Part shown: positions 33,815-44,034 of the stretch, one piece after another | How the letters are laid out: each line of letters begins with the position of its first letter | Position numbering within the stretch: the stretch's first letter is position 1 | Source of the DNA: Elizabethkingia sp. YR214 | GTDB lineage: Bacteria > Bacteroidota > Bacteroidia > Flavobacteriales > Weeksellaceae | Assembly (NCBI RefSeq): GCF_003058195.1 | Contig: NZ_QBUH01000004.1 | Span: forward strand, 1 to 64,000 | DNA: 64,000 bases | Direction of reading: 5' to 3' | Made by a program: the position numbers and the translations under genes | Notes under the pieces: generated by a model | What the model was told of the DNA's origin: nothing | The model's input: the letters and a program-made list of their open reading frames with translations, nothing else | Database searches by the model: none

Positions 33815-34381
33815 ATGAAAAAGATAGGTTTTCTATTATTAATGACAGCTGGTTTGGCATTTGGACAAACCAAAAAAGTAGTTGGTTCTGATATCCAGTG
33901 GTGGGGCTATAAAGTGATGAAGTCTGATGCTTCTTCGCATTATGGTAAAGTAAATCTGAAAAGCGGTAATGTCGTTTTGAAAAACAATCAGGTTGCAGGA
34001 GGTACTTTCGTATTAGATATGACGAGTATCAATGCTACTGATGTTGCTGGTGAAGATCAGCAAAAGCTAAACGGACACCTTAAAAATGGTGACTTCTTTG
34101 AGGTTGAAAAATTTCCGACTGCAAGCTTTACAATTACTTCTGTAAAAGCTAACAACGATAAAGTTTACAACTATGTAGTAAACGGAAACCTTACTTTAAA
34201 AGGTAAAACAGAAGCTATCTCTTTCCCTGCAAAGATTAATAATAGCAAAGGGCAAGTAAGTATCGTGTCTAACAAATTCTCTTTCGACAGACAGAAGTTT
34301 GGAGTAAACTATAAAGCTGGTATGAAAGATGTTGTTATCAAAGATGATATTGATATGCTTGTAAAAGTGACTGCGAGATAA
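33815..34381 (+). CDS. YceI-family periplasmic protein
   Basis: The signal peptide is MKKIGFLLLMTAGLAFGQ. The YceI lipocalin-like fold shows in SDIQWWGYKVMKSDASSHYG, the FVLDMTSINATD strand, NGDFFEVEKFPTASFTITSV and FDRQKFGVNYK. Family members bind long isoprenoid or amide lipids in a beta-barrel. At 188 residues it has the usual length. The gene is monocistronic, with its own promoter and a strong terminator. Confidence 0.93.
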   Translation: MKKIGFLLLMTAGLAFGQTKKVVGSDIQWWGYKVMKSDASSHYGKVNLKSGNVVLKNNQVAGGTFVLDMTSINATDVAGEDQQKLNGHLKNGDFFEVEKFPTASFTITSVKANNDKVYNYVVNGNLTLKGKTEAISFPAKINNSKGQVSIVSNKFSFDRQKFGVNYKAGMKDVVIKDDIDMLVKVTAR

Positions 34382-34408
34382 ATAAAATATAGTTAGTATT
34401 TTTAATGA

Positions 34409-34440
34409 AACGGGAAGTAGCCTCTACTTCCCGTTTTTTT
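34409..34440 (+). terminator. Intrinsic terminator of the YceI gene
   Basis: AACGGGAAGTAG pairs perfectly with CTACTTCCCGTT around three bases and is followed by a T run. The T run nearly touches the next gene's promoter. Confidence 0.9.
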
Positions 34441-34444
34441 ATTA

Positions 34445-34452
34445 TATTTTTG
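34445..34452 (+). promoter_or_regulatory. -7 box TATTTTTG, near-leaderless promoter of the S66 gene
   Basis: A TAnnTTTG match ends only 5 bp before the ATG at 34458. The predicted transcript would start at or next to the start codon. Confidence 0.6.
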
Positions 34453-34457
34453 TAAAC

Positions 34458-35498
34458 ATGATGCTTACCAGACCACAATTATTGAAGTCGGGAGATACTG
34501 TTGCTACCCTTTCTCTTTCATGGGGTGGGGCAGGAACTTTTCCGCACAGATATGAAGCCGGAAAAAAACAATTGGAGGAAGTTTTCGGACTCCATGTTAT
34601 AAAAACAAGAAATGCTCTGAAGTCAGCTGATTACATTTATAAAAATCCTCAGGCAAGGGCAGAAGATTTAATGGAAGCTTTCTCAGATTCATCCGTAAAA
34701 GCCATTATTTCCAATATTGGAGGAGATGATAGTATCAGAACACTGCCTTTTACCGATCTTTCAGTAATCCGTAATAATCCTAAAATATTTCTGGGATTTT
34801 CAGATACCACAGTTACCCATATGGCTTGCTACAAAGCAGGGTTAACTTCTTTTTACGGAACATCTGTATTGGTTGGTTTTGCCGAAAATGGAGGTATGCA
34901 TCAATATCAGATAGAAGATATTAAAAGGACTCTTTTCTCACCAGAACCTGTAGGCCAGATTTTACCTAATCATGACGGATGGACGACCGAGCGTTTAGAA
35001 TGGGGAGAACCAGAATTGCAGGAAACTGAGCGTAACCTTGTAAAAGATAGTCAATGGAATTTTCTGCAAGGCACAGGAAAGGTTAAAGGGGAGCTGATTG
35101 GTGGTTGTGTAGATGTTTTAGAATTTTTGAAAGGAACAGATTTTTGGTTTTCAGAATCTGACTGGGATGGAAAGATTTTATTCATGGAAACCTCAGAAGA
35201 GATGATGTCTCCGCTTCAGTTTCGTTGGGCATTAAGAAATTATGCTGCACAGGGTGTTTTCAATAAAATTAGTGGACTGATTTTAGGAAGGCCTTATGAT
35301 AATAAATATGTTCAGGAGTATAACGAAATACTGTTGCAGGTTATAAGAGACGAGGAAGGTAGGGATGATCTGACTATTGTAACTGAAATGAATTTTGGAC
35401 ATACTTGCCCCGTATTTACAATTCCTTACGGTGTAATGGCAGAAATTGATAACCAAAGAAAAACATTTAGTATTTTAGAGAGCGGCGTAATCTTATAA
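34458..35498 (+). CDS. S66 peptidase (LD-carboxypeptidase/MccF-like)
   Basis: The nucleophile motif FLGFSDTTVTH gives Ser115. SNIGGDDSIRTLP and the C-terminal TEMNFGHTCPVFTIPYGV hold the expected Glu and His of the S66 Ser-His-Glu triad. The longer form (346 residues) and the N-terminal SLSWGGAGTFPHRYEAG resemble the MccF branch more than LdcA. No signal peptide is seen, so it is cytoplasmic. It could act on murein LD-peptides in recycling or on peptide-nucleotide antibiotics; sequence alone does not separate these. A second ATG follows directly at 34461. Confidence 0.88.
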   Translation: MMLTRPQLLKSGDTVATLSLSWGGAGTFPHRYEAGKKQLEEVFGLHVIKTRNALKSADYIYKNPQARAEDLMEAFSDSSVKAIISNIGGDDSIRTLPFTDLSVIRNNPKIFLGFSDTTVTHMACYKAGLTSFYGTSVLVGFAENGGMHQYQIEDIKRTLFSPEPVGQILPNHDGWTTERLEWGEPELQETERNLVKDSQWNFLQGTGKVKGELIGGCVDVLEFLKGTDFWFSESDWDGKILFMETSEEMMSPLQFRWALRNYAAQGVFNKISGLILGRPYDNKYVQEYNEILLQVIRDEEGRDDLTIVTEMNFGHTCPVFTIPYGVMAEIDNQRKTFSILESGVIL

Positions 35499-35520
35499 AG
35501 GAGAAGCTTTCGGTTTATAT

Positions 35521-35528
35521 TATATTTG
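35521..35528 (+). promoter_or_regulatory. -7 box TATATTTG, near-leaderless promoter of the hydrolase gene
   Basis: A TAnnTTTG match ends 7 bp before the start codon at 35536. Confidence 0.65.
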
Positions 35529-35535
35529 TAGTTAA

Positions 35536-36198
35536 ATGCAACCTCAGGATTCTAAAATAAAACTCTATATCATCAGCGGGCTGGGAGCCAATGCACGTGT
35601 ATTTGACAAAATAACTTTTAAGGAAGATATTGAGCCTGTTTTTATCGATTGGCTAATGCCGGAAAGGGATGAAGATTTTGATCATTATATTTCCAGGATG
35701 GCAGAAAAGATAGACGATAGCAAAGAGTTCTATTTATTAGGTTATTCTTTCGGTGGTGTTTTGGTACAGGAAATTCATAAACTGAAACCTGCAAAAAAGA
35801 TTGTTATTCTGGGGAGTATTAAATCATGTCATGAGAAATCAAGGTTCTTTAATTGGAATCAGCTATTGCGTTTATACAAAGTAGTTCCGATGAGTTTTTT
35901 CTCCAATAAGAAAGCTATTTCCTATGCTTTTTTCCGTAAAGCTAATGACAAAAGGATTGATAAGCTGTATGAATACTTTACGGTCAGACAGCCTTATTAT
36001 CTAAAATGGTGTATTCATCAGATCTTAAACTGGAAAGGGGAGGAGCAAAAAGAAGTCGTTCAGATTTTGGCTGATAAAGATGTGGTATTCCCTGTAAAAA
36101 ATTCTGCTCCGGATTATATTATTAAAGGAGCTTCTCATTTGTTCCCCGTCACCAGAGCGAAAGAATTATCGGATATTTTACGGGAAGTTTTTGGTTAA
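35536..36198 (+). CDS. Alpha/beta-hydrolase family protein
   Basis: The nucleophile elbow LLGYSFGGVLVQE places Ser71 in a G-x-S-x-G context. The catalytic His is probably in GASHLFPVTRAKEL near residue 203. The protein has 220 residues, no signal peptide, and an N-terminal oxyanion-type loop ISGLGANARVFD. The substrate is unknown. It follows the S66 gene in the same direction but has its own -7 box. Confidence 0.82.
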   Translation: MQPQDSKIKLYIISGLGANARVFDKITFKEDIEPVFIDWLMPERDEDFDHYISRMAEKIDDSKEFYLLGYSFGGVLVQEIHKLKPAKKIVILGSIKSCHEKSRFFNWNQLLRLYKVVPMSFFSNKKAISYAFFRKANDKRIDKLYEYFTVRQPYYLKWCIHQILNWKGEEQKEVVQILADKDVVFPVKNSAPDYIIKGASHLFPVTRAKELSDILREVFG

Positions 36199-36284
36199 TA
36201 TCTTAGAAATTGATGAGCTTTTCATTGCTTTGATTTAATTATTTCCAAATTTTCAAATTCACCTGTTATAACCCATATTTATCA

Positions 36285-36315
36285 TTGACTACCTGTAGAT
36301 AAAATGCTAAATTTG
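36285..36315 (+). promoter_or_regulatory. Promoter of sdaA-blaB
   Basis: TTG at 36285-36287, a 20-bp spacer and TAAATTTG at 36308-36315 fit the Bacteroidetes consensus. The start codon is 14 bp further. Confidence 0.75.
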
Positions 36316-36329
36316 TATAAATTCAGATT

Positions 36330-38530
<2,201 letters not shown>

Positions 38531-38536
38531 CTTAAT

Positions 38537-39013
38537 TTAAACTGAACGCTTAGCCAGACAACTATAGCAGCCTGGTTTGGCATTGTGAATATGGATATAG
38601 TCAATATCCGTATTTTCTAACCACTGATGCAAAACATTTTTAAGTTCTGTTCCGTTTATAACATCAGCTTGTATCATAGCTTCATTTTTATCATAAGCGC
38701 GGAGGGATAAGAGTCTTCTAGTGAGTATATCCGGAATTTCATTTTCCGCTATTTCTTTTGTCCGGGCATTTTCTCGAATAAAAATTGCACCTGCAGAATT
38801 ATAGGGAGAATTGGTTTTTAAATGCTCAAATGATAATAATAGAACACTTTCTCCAATCTCAGCATCTTCCAGACTAATACGACAGGGAAAAGCATTGGCT
38901 TTATTAACTGTTTTTCGGACAATATTACGTTTTGCTAATTCTTCGTCTGACAAAGCAAATAATGGTGAAAATATTTCGTGATCTAGTCCCTGAATTTTAA
39001 AATTTGTATTCAT
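38537..39013 (-). CDS. DUF1203 protein
   Basis: This 158-residue cytoplasmic protein matches DUF1203: the N-terminal FKIQGLDHEIFSPLFALSDEEL, PCRISLEDAEIGESVLLLSFEH, YNSAGAIFIRE and the end DYIHIHNAKPGCYSCLAKRS. The terminal Cys-x-x-Cys (GCYSC) could be redox- or metal-active. The function is unknown. It is monocistronic and convergent with blaB. Confidence 0.9.
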   Translation of the reverse strand: MNTNFKIQGLDHEIFSPLFALSDEELAKRNIVRKTVNKANAFPCRISLEDAEIGESVLLLSFEHLKTNSPYNSAGAIFIRENARTKEIAENEIPDILTRRLLSLRAYDKNEAMIQADVINGTELKNVLHQWLENTDIDYIHIHNAKPGCYSCLAKRSV

Positions 39014-39100
39014 TCTTTTTTCTTACAAATTTTGTCCAAAACAGAATGTTTTACAACCCGATTCTTGCTTATTTAGTTGTCTTTTGAAAGCTTTTAAATA

Positions 39101-39943
39101 CTATTTCAGGATCCCTCTTATTTTATTTGCCTTAAGAATTAATTCCTCCAAATATTCATAATTCTCTTTTTCCAGCGCCGATTTGAACTTTCTCAGCTGA
39201 GAGATATGTTCATTGAGAACATCCAGCACATTCTCTTTATTTTGTCTGAAGATAGGTACCCACATTTCCGGATGTGATTTTGCCAGACGCACTGTACTTG
39301 AAAAACCTGAACTGGCCAGCTGAAAAATAGTATCTTCCTCTTTTTCTTTTTCAAGAACCGTATTGGCAAGTGCATACGAAGTAATGTGTGATATATGGCT
39401 GATATAAGCTGTATGGATATCATGATCTTCAGAATTCATATACAATAAATTCATTTCCAGAGCACCATACACTCTTTGTACCAATTCTACAGCATCTTCT
39501 GCAGATTCTTCCTGATTACAAATCACCGCCGCTCTACCGGTAAAAGCATCTGCCATTGCAGCAGTCGGGCCACTATTCTCGGTTCCCCACATAGGGTGAG
39601 TTGCTACATATCTGGGACGATTCAGATGATTTTTAATAGCCTTTACAATTCCGTCTTTAGTAGAACCTACATCCATTATTGTCTGCTTATCATTTAGCAG
39701 ATCCAGTATATTAGGAAGAATTATTCGGGCTGCATCTACGGGGATAGCAACAATAATCAGGTCAGCACTTTTTACACCTTCATCAAAAGGAAGATAATCA
39801 TCTATAATTCCTAATGATTTAGCTTCTTTTAAATGTTCTTCATTTTTGTCAATTCCAATAATTTTAGAGGCAAGCCCTTTCTGTTTTAATTTTAAGGCCA
39901 TCGATCCGCCGATAAGCCCAGTTCCAATAATACTGATATTCAT
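39101..39943 (-). CDS. tyrA: Prephenate dehydrogenase (tyrosine biosynthesis)
   Basis: The Rossmann start MNISIIGTGLIGGSMALKLK binds NAD(P). VDVGSTKDGIVKAI and the prephenate-site segment RYVATHPMWGTENSGP are followed by the all-helical dimer domain with HITSYALANTV. At 280 residues it is a monofunctional TyrA without a chorismate mutase or ACT domain, so feedback control by tyrosine on the protein may be absent. Control by a tyrosine attenuator upstream (39965-40071) fits this. It converts prephenate to 4-hydroxyphenylpyruvate. Confidence 0.94.
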   Translation of the reverse strand: MNISIIGTGLIGGSMALKLKQKGLASKIIGIDKNEEHLKEAKSLGIIDDYLPFDEGVKSADLIIVAIPVDAARIILPNILDLLNDKQTIMDVGSTKDGIVKAIKNHLNRPRYVATHPMWGTENSGPTAAMADAFTGRAAVICNQEESAEDAVELVQRVYGALEMNLLYMNSEDHDIHTAYISHISHITSYALANTVLEKEKEEDTIFQLASSGFSSTVRLAKSHPEMWVPIFRQNKENVLDVLNEHISQLRKFKSALEKENYEYLEELILKANKIRGILK

Positions 39944-39964
39944 GATTCTGTTTTCTTTACTATA

Positions 39965-40004
39965 CTAAAAAAATAAACCCTGTCTTATAAGGACAGGGTT
40001 TATT
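39965..40004 (-). terminator. Attenuator terminator of tyrA
   Basis: On the minus strand AATAAACCCTGTC pairs with GACAGGGTTTATT (13 bp, perfect) and is followed by TTTTTTAG, 21 bp before the tyrA start codon. The arm TGTCCT can instead pair with AGGACA at the leader-peptide stop codon (about 40026-40031), giving an antiterminator. Confidence 0.9.
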
Positions 40005-40029
40005 AATATTTTGACATATCATTCTTGTC

Positions 40030-40071
40030 CTAACGGTCGTTAAGATTAGAATAATAATATGCGTTGTTCAT
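40030..40071 (-). CDS. Tyrosine-rich leader peptide of the tyrA attenuator (13 codons)
   Basis: The minus-strand frame reads MNNAYYYSNLNDR and stops at TAG (40030-40032). Three consecutive Tyr codons (all TAT) sit where a ribosome would stall when charged tRNA-Tyr is scarce. A small hairpin TTAACG/CGTTAG lies over the stop codon (about 40031-40045). A terminator follows 26 nt later and then tyrA. Stalling at the Tyr codons would block the first hairpin and free AGGACA to pair with the terminator arm. The arrangement is that of classical translation-coupled attenuation. The peptide itself has no expected function. Confidence 0.85.
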   Translation of the reverse strand: MNNAYYYSNLNDR

Positions 40072-40165
40072 TTTCACGAGGCTAAATTAGAAATTAAGGA
40101 TGAGGTGACAAAATTTTTTATTCAAAAAATATTAGTTCCTTTTAAAATCCGTTTAGAATTCATTT

Positions 40166-41674
40166 TTACCTGGTAAGATCAAAATAAGCAGCACTTATAA
40201 AATTTGAAATATCAGAAGCAACCAAAGAATGCGGATGTATTTTTTCTGTTGCTAAATCTCCGGCTAATCCATGTAAATAGGTGCCTAAAAGGCAGGCTTC
40301 GTGAGGTGAATAACCTTGCCCTAAAAGTGAAACAAGTATTCCAGAAAGAGTGTCTCCGGAACCTGCAGTCGCCATTCCCCAATTACCTGTGGAGTTGAAA
40401 TAGCAATTGCCATCGGATAATATACTGGCGGTGTAAGCTCCTTTTATTAAGATATTGATTTCATATTTTAAGGTGGTAGCTCTTACCTTTTCAATTTTTT
40501 CAAAGTCATCCTTCCAATCACCAATCAATCGCTGTAGCTCTTTTGGGTGAGGTGTAAGAATAGCGTTTTTTGGAATATATTGAAAGGGCTTTTTCTGCTT
40601 TGACAGAATATTTAAAGCATCGGCATCAATAACAAAATATTGATTAGGATTATCTTTCAGACATTTTAATATTAGCTTTTCTGTTTCTTTGTGCTGACCT
40701 GCACCCATACCAATAGCTATAGCCTGATATGTGCTTAAATCCGGAGCTTTGGATAAATACTCTTCACTAGGATCTGTGATACACATAGCTTCTGTTATGC
40801 TATTCTGCATAATATTGTAACCACATCTAGGTAAATAAGTAGTGACAAGACCACTGCCAGTTTTTAGTGCTGCCAGGCTACTTAGAACTGTAGCCCCAAT
40901 TTTTCCGTAGCTGCCCCCCATAATTAATACATGGCCAAAAGTTCCTTTGTGCGAAAATTTTGAAGCTGGTTTTAAGAGCTTTTTTACCATCCTTTTTTCG
41001 ACGAAATAATAGAAAGAATCAAAACTATCCCGGATGTTTTTATCCAGGTCTATTTTAACAATGGAGAAATCGTCCAACCATTTTTGTGATACTGGGAACA
41101 GAAGACCTGCTTTTGGTATCTCAAAAGTAAACACATGATCAGCTTTCATACAGGGATAATCTTCATCCATTGCACGGTCAGCAACAAAGCCTGATGGCAG
41201 ATCAACCGCAAAAATACTAAGAGGTGAAGAATTTGTAATCTGTTGGAAAACATCTTTCCATTTCTTATCTAAAGGAGTGTGTAAGCCATTTCCGAAAAGT
41301 GCATCTATCACTATGGTACCTTCATGAATATCAACAGTAGTGCTTTCATTGAAAAAAGTAACGTTGATACCCATATTTTTTAACCTTTTCTGGTTCTCCA
41401 GATTTTCTTTGGAATATTGCTCGGCCTGGAGCAGGAAGATGTTGACTTCGAAATTTTTTCTGAATAAAATTCTGGCTATTGCCAGACCGTCACCACCATT
41501 ATTTCCTTTTCCACAAAATATACTGAAAACTGGTTGCTGGCCCTTTATTTTATCCAGAATAGCATCGGTGACTGCTTCTGATGCACGTTCCATTAGCTGC
41601 CACGGGGATATATTCTGAATCGCAATAGTTTCCTGATCTAGAAGTTTAATCTGATCGGAGTTTAGGATTTTCAT
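40166..41674 (-). CDS. nnr: Bifunctional NAD(P)H-hydrate epimerase / ADP-dependent dehydratase
   Basis: Residues 1-215 form the YjeF_N epimerase (FCGKGNNGGDGLAIARIL, VIDALFGNGLH). Residues about 235-500 form the ribokinase-like dehydratase (GHVLIMGGSYGKIGATVLSS, DADALNIL, AILTPHPKELQRLIG, and GMATAGSGDTLSGIL with the catalytic Asp). It repairs hydrated NADH/NADPH. At 502 residues it is full length and cytoplasmic, and it appears monocistronic. The usual symbol is nnr. Confidence 0.94.
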   Translation of the reverse strand: MKILNSDQIKLLDQETIAIQNISPWQLMERASEAVTDAILDKIKGQQPVFSIFCGKGNNGGDGLAIARILFRKNFEVNIFLLQAEQYSKENLENQKRLKNMGINVTFFNESTTVDIHEGTIVIDALFGNGLHTPLDKKWKDVFQQITNSSPLSIFAVDLPSGFVADRAMDEDYPCMKADHVFTFEIPKAGLLFPVSQKWLDDFSIVKIDLDKNIRDSFDSFYYFVEKRMVKKLLKPASKFSHKGTFGHVLIMGGSYGKIGATVLSSLAALKTGSGLVTTYLPRCGYNIMQNSITEAMCITDPSEEYLSKAPDLSTYQAIAIGMGAGQHKETEKLILKCLKDNPNQYFVIDADALNILSKQKKPFQYIPKNAILTPHPKELQRLIGDWKDDFEKIEKVRATTLKYEINILIKGAYTASILSDGNCYFNSTGNWGMATAGSGDTLSGILVSLLGQGYSPHEACLLGTYLHGLAGDLATEKIHPHSLVASDISNFISAAYFDLTR

Positions 41675-41846
41675 AACCTAAAGGTAAGGATTACCTAAAG
41701 TAAATCAAATTTTTAATCCAATAAAGCATAGATAAGTTTTCTCAATTAATTGTAGAATTTAACCTGATCTCTTGAATTAAAGTGCCTTATGAAGGTGAGC
41801 ATAATACTAAATATTAATTTTGACAAGGCTGGAGATTATAAATAAA

Positions 41847-41873
41847 AATGACCGGAATTTCTTCCGGTCATTT
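41847..41873. terminator. Intrinsic terminator
   Basis: AAATGACCGGAA pairs perfectly with TTCCGGTCATTT around TTTC. The minus-strand flank TTTTTATT shows that it ends the ald operon. Confidence 0.88.
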
Positions 41874-41881
41874 GTTTATGG

Positions 41882-42250
41882 TTAATTTATCTTTTTGATG
41901 TTGATAAACTGAGCATTTTCTTTGCATTTTTCGTACTGTACTTCGTATACAGGTTTTTTGGAAGGATAGAAAAGCAAGTACTTTGGGCAAGGCTGCTTTT
42001 GAGCTTCACTTCTGTCAAAGTCTATTTTTCCCTTGCTCACAATACTGTCCTTTAGGAATTTCTCATTCAGGTTTAATGCCTTTAGTTCTTGCTGAAAATC
42101 CGGAGAAAGAACAAAGTCTTTCGTAAGGGTTTCCGCAACCACACGGTCATTTGGAAAATAAGAACAACTGGTTCCTTTTTGGTTTAGAATAAAAAATACA
42201 ATGATGATGCCCGGAATAAGGCCTATTAAATAAAATCTGAATCTCCGCAT
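41882..42250 (-). CDS. Small membrane-anchored protein of unknown function
   Basis: One N-terminal membrane helix (FYLIGLIPGIIIVFFIL) is followed by an about 100-residue extracytoplasmic part with Cys residues in TSCSYFPNDRVV, QPCPKYLLFY and EKCKEN. DFDRSEAQKQPCPKY looks like the conserved core. The ATG follows the ald stop codon with no gap (TAAATG), so the two are translationally coupled. I cannot assign a function; a conserved partner of ald in this genus is possible. Confidence 0.75.
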   Translation of the reverse strand: MRRFRFYLIGLIPGIIIVFFILNQKGTSCSYFPNDRVVAETLTKDFVLSPDFQQELKALNLNEKFLKDSIVSKGKIDFDRSEAQKQPCPKYLLFYPSKKPVYEVQYEKCKENAQFINIKKIN

Positions 42251-43441
42251 TTAGAAAATTAAAAGGTTGATATCGTGGTATTGCATTCCGAATTTGTTTG
42301 CAATAGCCTGCTTCGTAAGTCTGCCTTTATACATATAAAGGCTCTGCTTCATTTCACTATTTTTTACCAGAACATTTTCGAAACCGCCTTCCTGATCAAA
42401 ATCCAGTAAGTAGCTTAAGAAGAAATTGCTTATAGCCTTTGTTGTTGTTCTGGACATGCGGGAGGTAAGGTTAGGTAATCCGCAATGGATAACACCGTGC
42501 TTTATAAATGTAGGCTTGGAAAGAGTGGTAAGTTCTGATGTTTCGACACTTTTGCCATTGTCTACAGTGACGTCTATAATTACACTGCCCTTTTTCATAT
42601 GCATTACCATATCCTCGGTAACGATAGGGAACATATTAAGCCTTGGTAATGCTCCGATTACAACATCGGCGCGTCTCAGGCTCTTTTTTAATTCTTTTGG
42701 ATCGATAATAGAAGTAGGTACTCTGCTGTCTACCATCACATTTAGCCTTCTTAGTTTGGATAAAGAATTATCGAATACTTTTACGCTGGCACCTAATCCA
42801 ATAGCTGCTTTTGTTGCATATTCACCTACAATTCCGGCACCCACAATTACAACTTCTGTAGGTCTTACTCCTGTGATCCCGCCAAGCATTTGCCCGTTGG
42901 TCTGTGCAAGAAGTTCAGAAGAGTAAAGAATAGAAACCGTACCGGCAATCTCTCCGATAAGACGCACAAGAGAATACTGCTTATACTCATCCATAATATA
43001 TTCGAACGCAATTGCATTGATTTTCTTTTCGGATAATTTCTTGAAGTATTCTTTGGAGCTCAGGTTGATCTGTAATGCAGAGATAATGTAAGAACAAGGC
43101 TTAAGGAATTCTATCTCCTCCAGTGTTGGCGGATTGATTTTCAGAATAATATTCTGATTAAATACTTCCTGAGTGTCTGTTGTCATTTCTGCACCTGCCT
43201 CAGCGTATTGCAAATCAGTAAAAAAAGAACCTTCTCCTGCACCATTTTCCATAATAATGCGGTGTCCGGCCTGTACTAATACCTGTACTGCATCTGGTGT
43301 AAGACATAGTCTTTTTTCGTCAAGACATGTTTCTTTCGGAATTCCGATGCTGAACTTTTTTTCCTTTCGTACAATTTCTAATTTCTCTTCCTTGGGGATG
43401 AGTTCTTTTTCTGTGAAAGGTGTAAAAATTGTTGTACCCAT
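42251..43441 (-). CDS. ald: Alanine dehydrogenase family protein
   Basis: The N-terminal domain has FSIGIPKETCLDEKRLCLTP with the pyruvate-contact Arg/Lys region. The NAD site VVIVGAGIVGEYATKAAIGLGASV is followed by VKVFDNSLSKLRRL. The protein has 396 residues, with an extension of about 30 at the start compared with Bacillus-type Ald. It probably converts L-alanine and NAD+ to pyruvate, ammonia and NADH. The same fold occurs in PntA subunits, but no PntB-like gene is adjacent. TATCTTTG upstream marks its promoter. Confidence 0.88.
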   Translation of the reverse strand: MGTTIFTPFTEKELIPKEEKLEIVRKEKKFSIGIPKETCLDEKRLCLTPDAVQVLVQAGHRIIMENGAGEGSFFTDLQYAEAGAEMTTDTQEVFNQNIILKINPPTLEEIEFLKPCSYIISALQINLSSKEYFKKLSEKKINAIAFEYIMDEYKQYSLVRLIGEIAGTVSILYSSELLAQTNGQMLGGITGVRPTEVVIVGAGIVGEYATKAAIGLGASVKVFDNSLSKLRRLNVMVDSRVPTSIIDPKELKKSLRRADVVIGALPRLNMFPIVTEDMVMHMKKGSVIIDVTVDNGKSVETSELTTLSKPTFIKHGVIHCGLPNLTSRMSRTTTKAISNFFLSYLLDFDQEGGFENVLVKNSEMKQSLYMYKGRLTKQAIANKFGMQYHDINLLIF

Positions 43442-43469
43442 TTTCTAACTTTTATATCAATCCTTATAA

Positions 43470-43477
43470 CAAAGATA
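43470..43477 (-). promoter_or_regulatory. -7 box TATCTTTG for ald
   Basis: A consensus-perfect -7 element on the minus strand, 28 bp upstream of the ald start codon. Confidence 0.7.
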
Positions 43478-43480
43478 GGA

Positions 43481-43891
43481 CTATTTAAATTTTATTGTTC
43501 TTGTGTTATCAGAATTTGTGATTTCCATTTCGTGGTGCGGTAGATCAGAAATTTCATCCTGAAATATCTCAGGCCATTCAATAATACTAAGGAAGGCATT
43601 GTCCAAATAATCTTCGATGCCAATGTCGTATACTTCTTCTAAGTTGCGTAGCCTGTAAAGGTCAAAATGAAAAATTTTGCCTTTTGGGCTCTCGTATTCA
43701 TTTACAATAGAATAAGTGGGTGAGGTAACTTCGTCGTTACTTCCCAAAGCTTTTACAAGCTGTTGTGTAAATGTCGTCTTTCCTGCTCCAAGATTACCTT
43801 TCAGAAACAGGATATTATGCTTCAGATGTTGCTTGATTTTCTCAGCAACCTCCTGCCATTGTTCTATGGAAGAAATTTCAATTTCCAGCAT
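43481..43891 (-). CDS. tsaE: tRNA t6A37 biosynthesis ATPase TsaE
   Basis: The P-loop FLKGNLGAGKTTFTQQLVKA is at about residues 30-49, SPTYSIVNEY and FHFDLYRL follow as family motifs, and IEWPE lies near the end. At 136 residues it has the family length. TsaE acts with TsaB, TsaD and TsaC to make t6A at position 37 of ANN-decoding tRNAs. It lies between porX and ald, separated from porX by a terminator. Confidence 0.95.
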   Translation of the reverse strand: MLEIEISSIEQWQEVAEKIKQHLKHNILFLKGNLGAGKTTFTQQLVKALGSNDEVTSPTYSIVNEYESPKGKIFHFDLYRLRNLEEVYDIGIEDYLDNAFLSIIEWPEIFQDEISDLPHHEMEITNSDNTRTIKFK

Positions 43892-43941
43892 TTTTTATTC
43901 TTTAATCCTGCAAATTTGTATTTTTTAATGTTACAAAACAA

Positions 43942-43973
43942 AAAAGCCAGGTAAATAATTTAACTGGCTTTTA
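43942..43973 (-). terminator. Intrinsic terminator of porX
   Basis: AAAAGCCAGTT pairs with the mirrored AACTGGCTTTT (small mismatch), followed on the minus strand by TTTTGTTTTG. Confidence 0.8.
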
Positions 43974-44034
43974 TCATTTTGGCTGTAAAGGTGTTTGTTT
44001 ACAGTATGTTTCGGTATTTTAAATTTTGTCTTGT

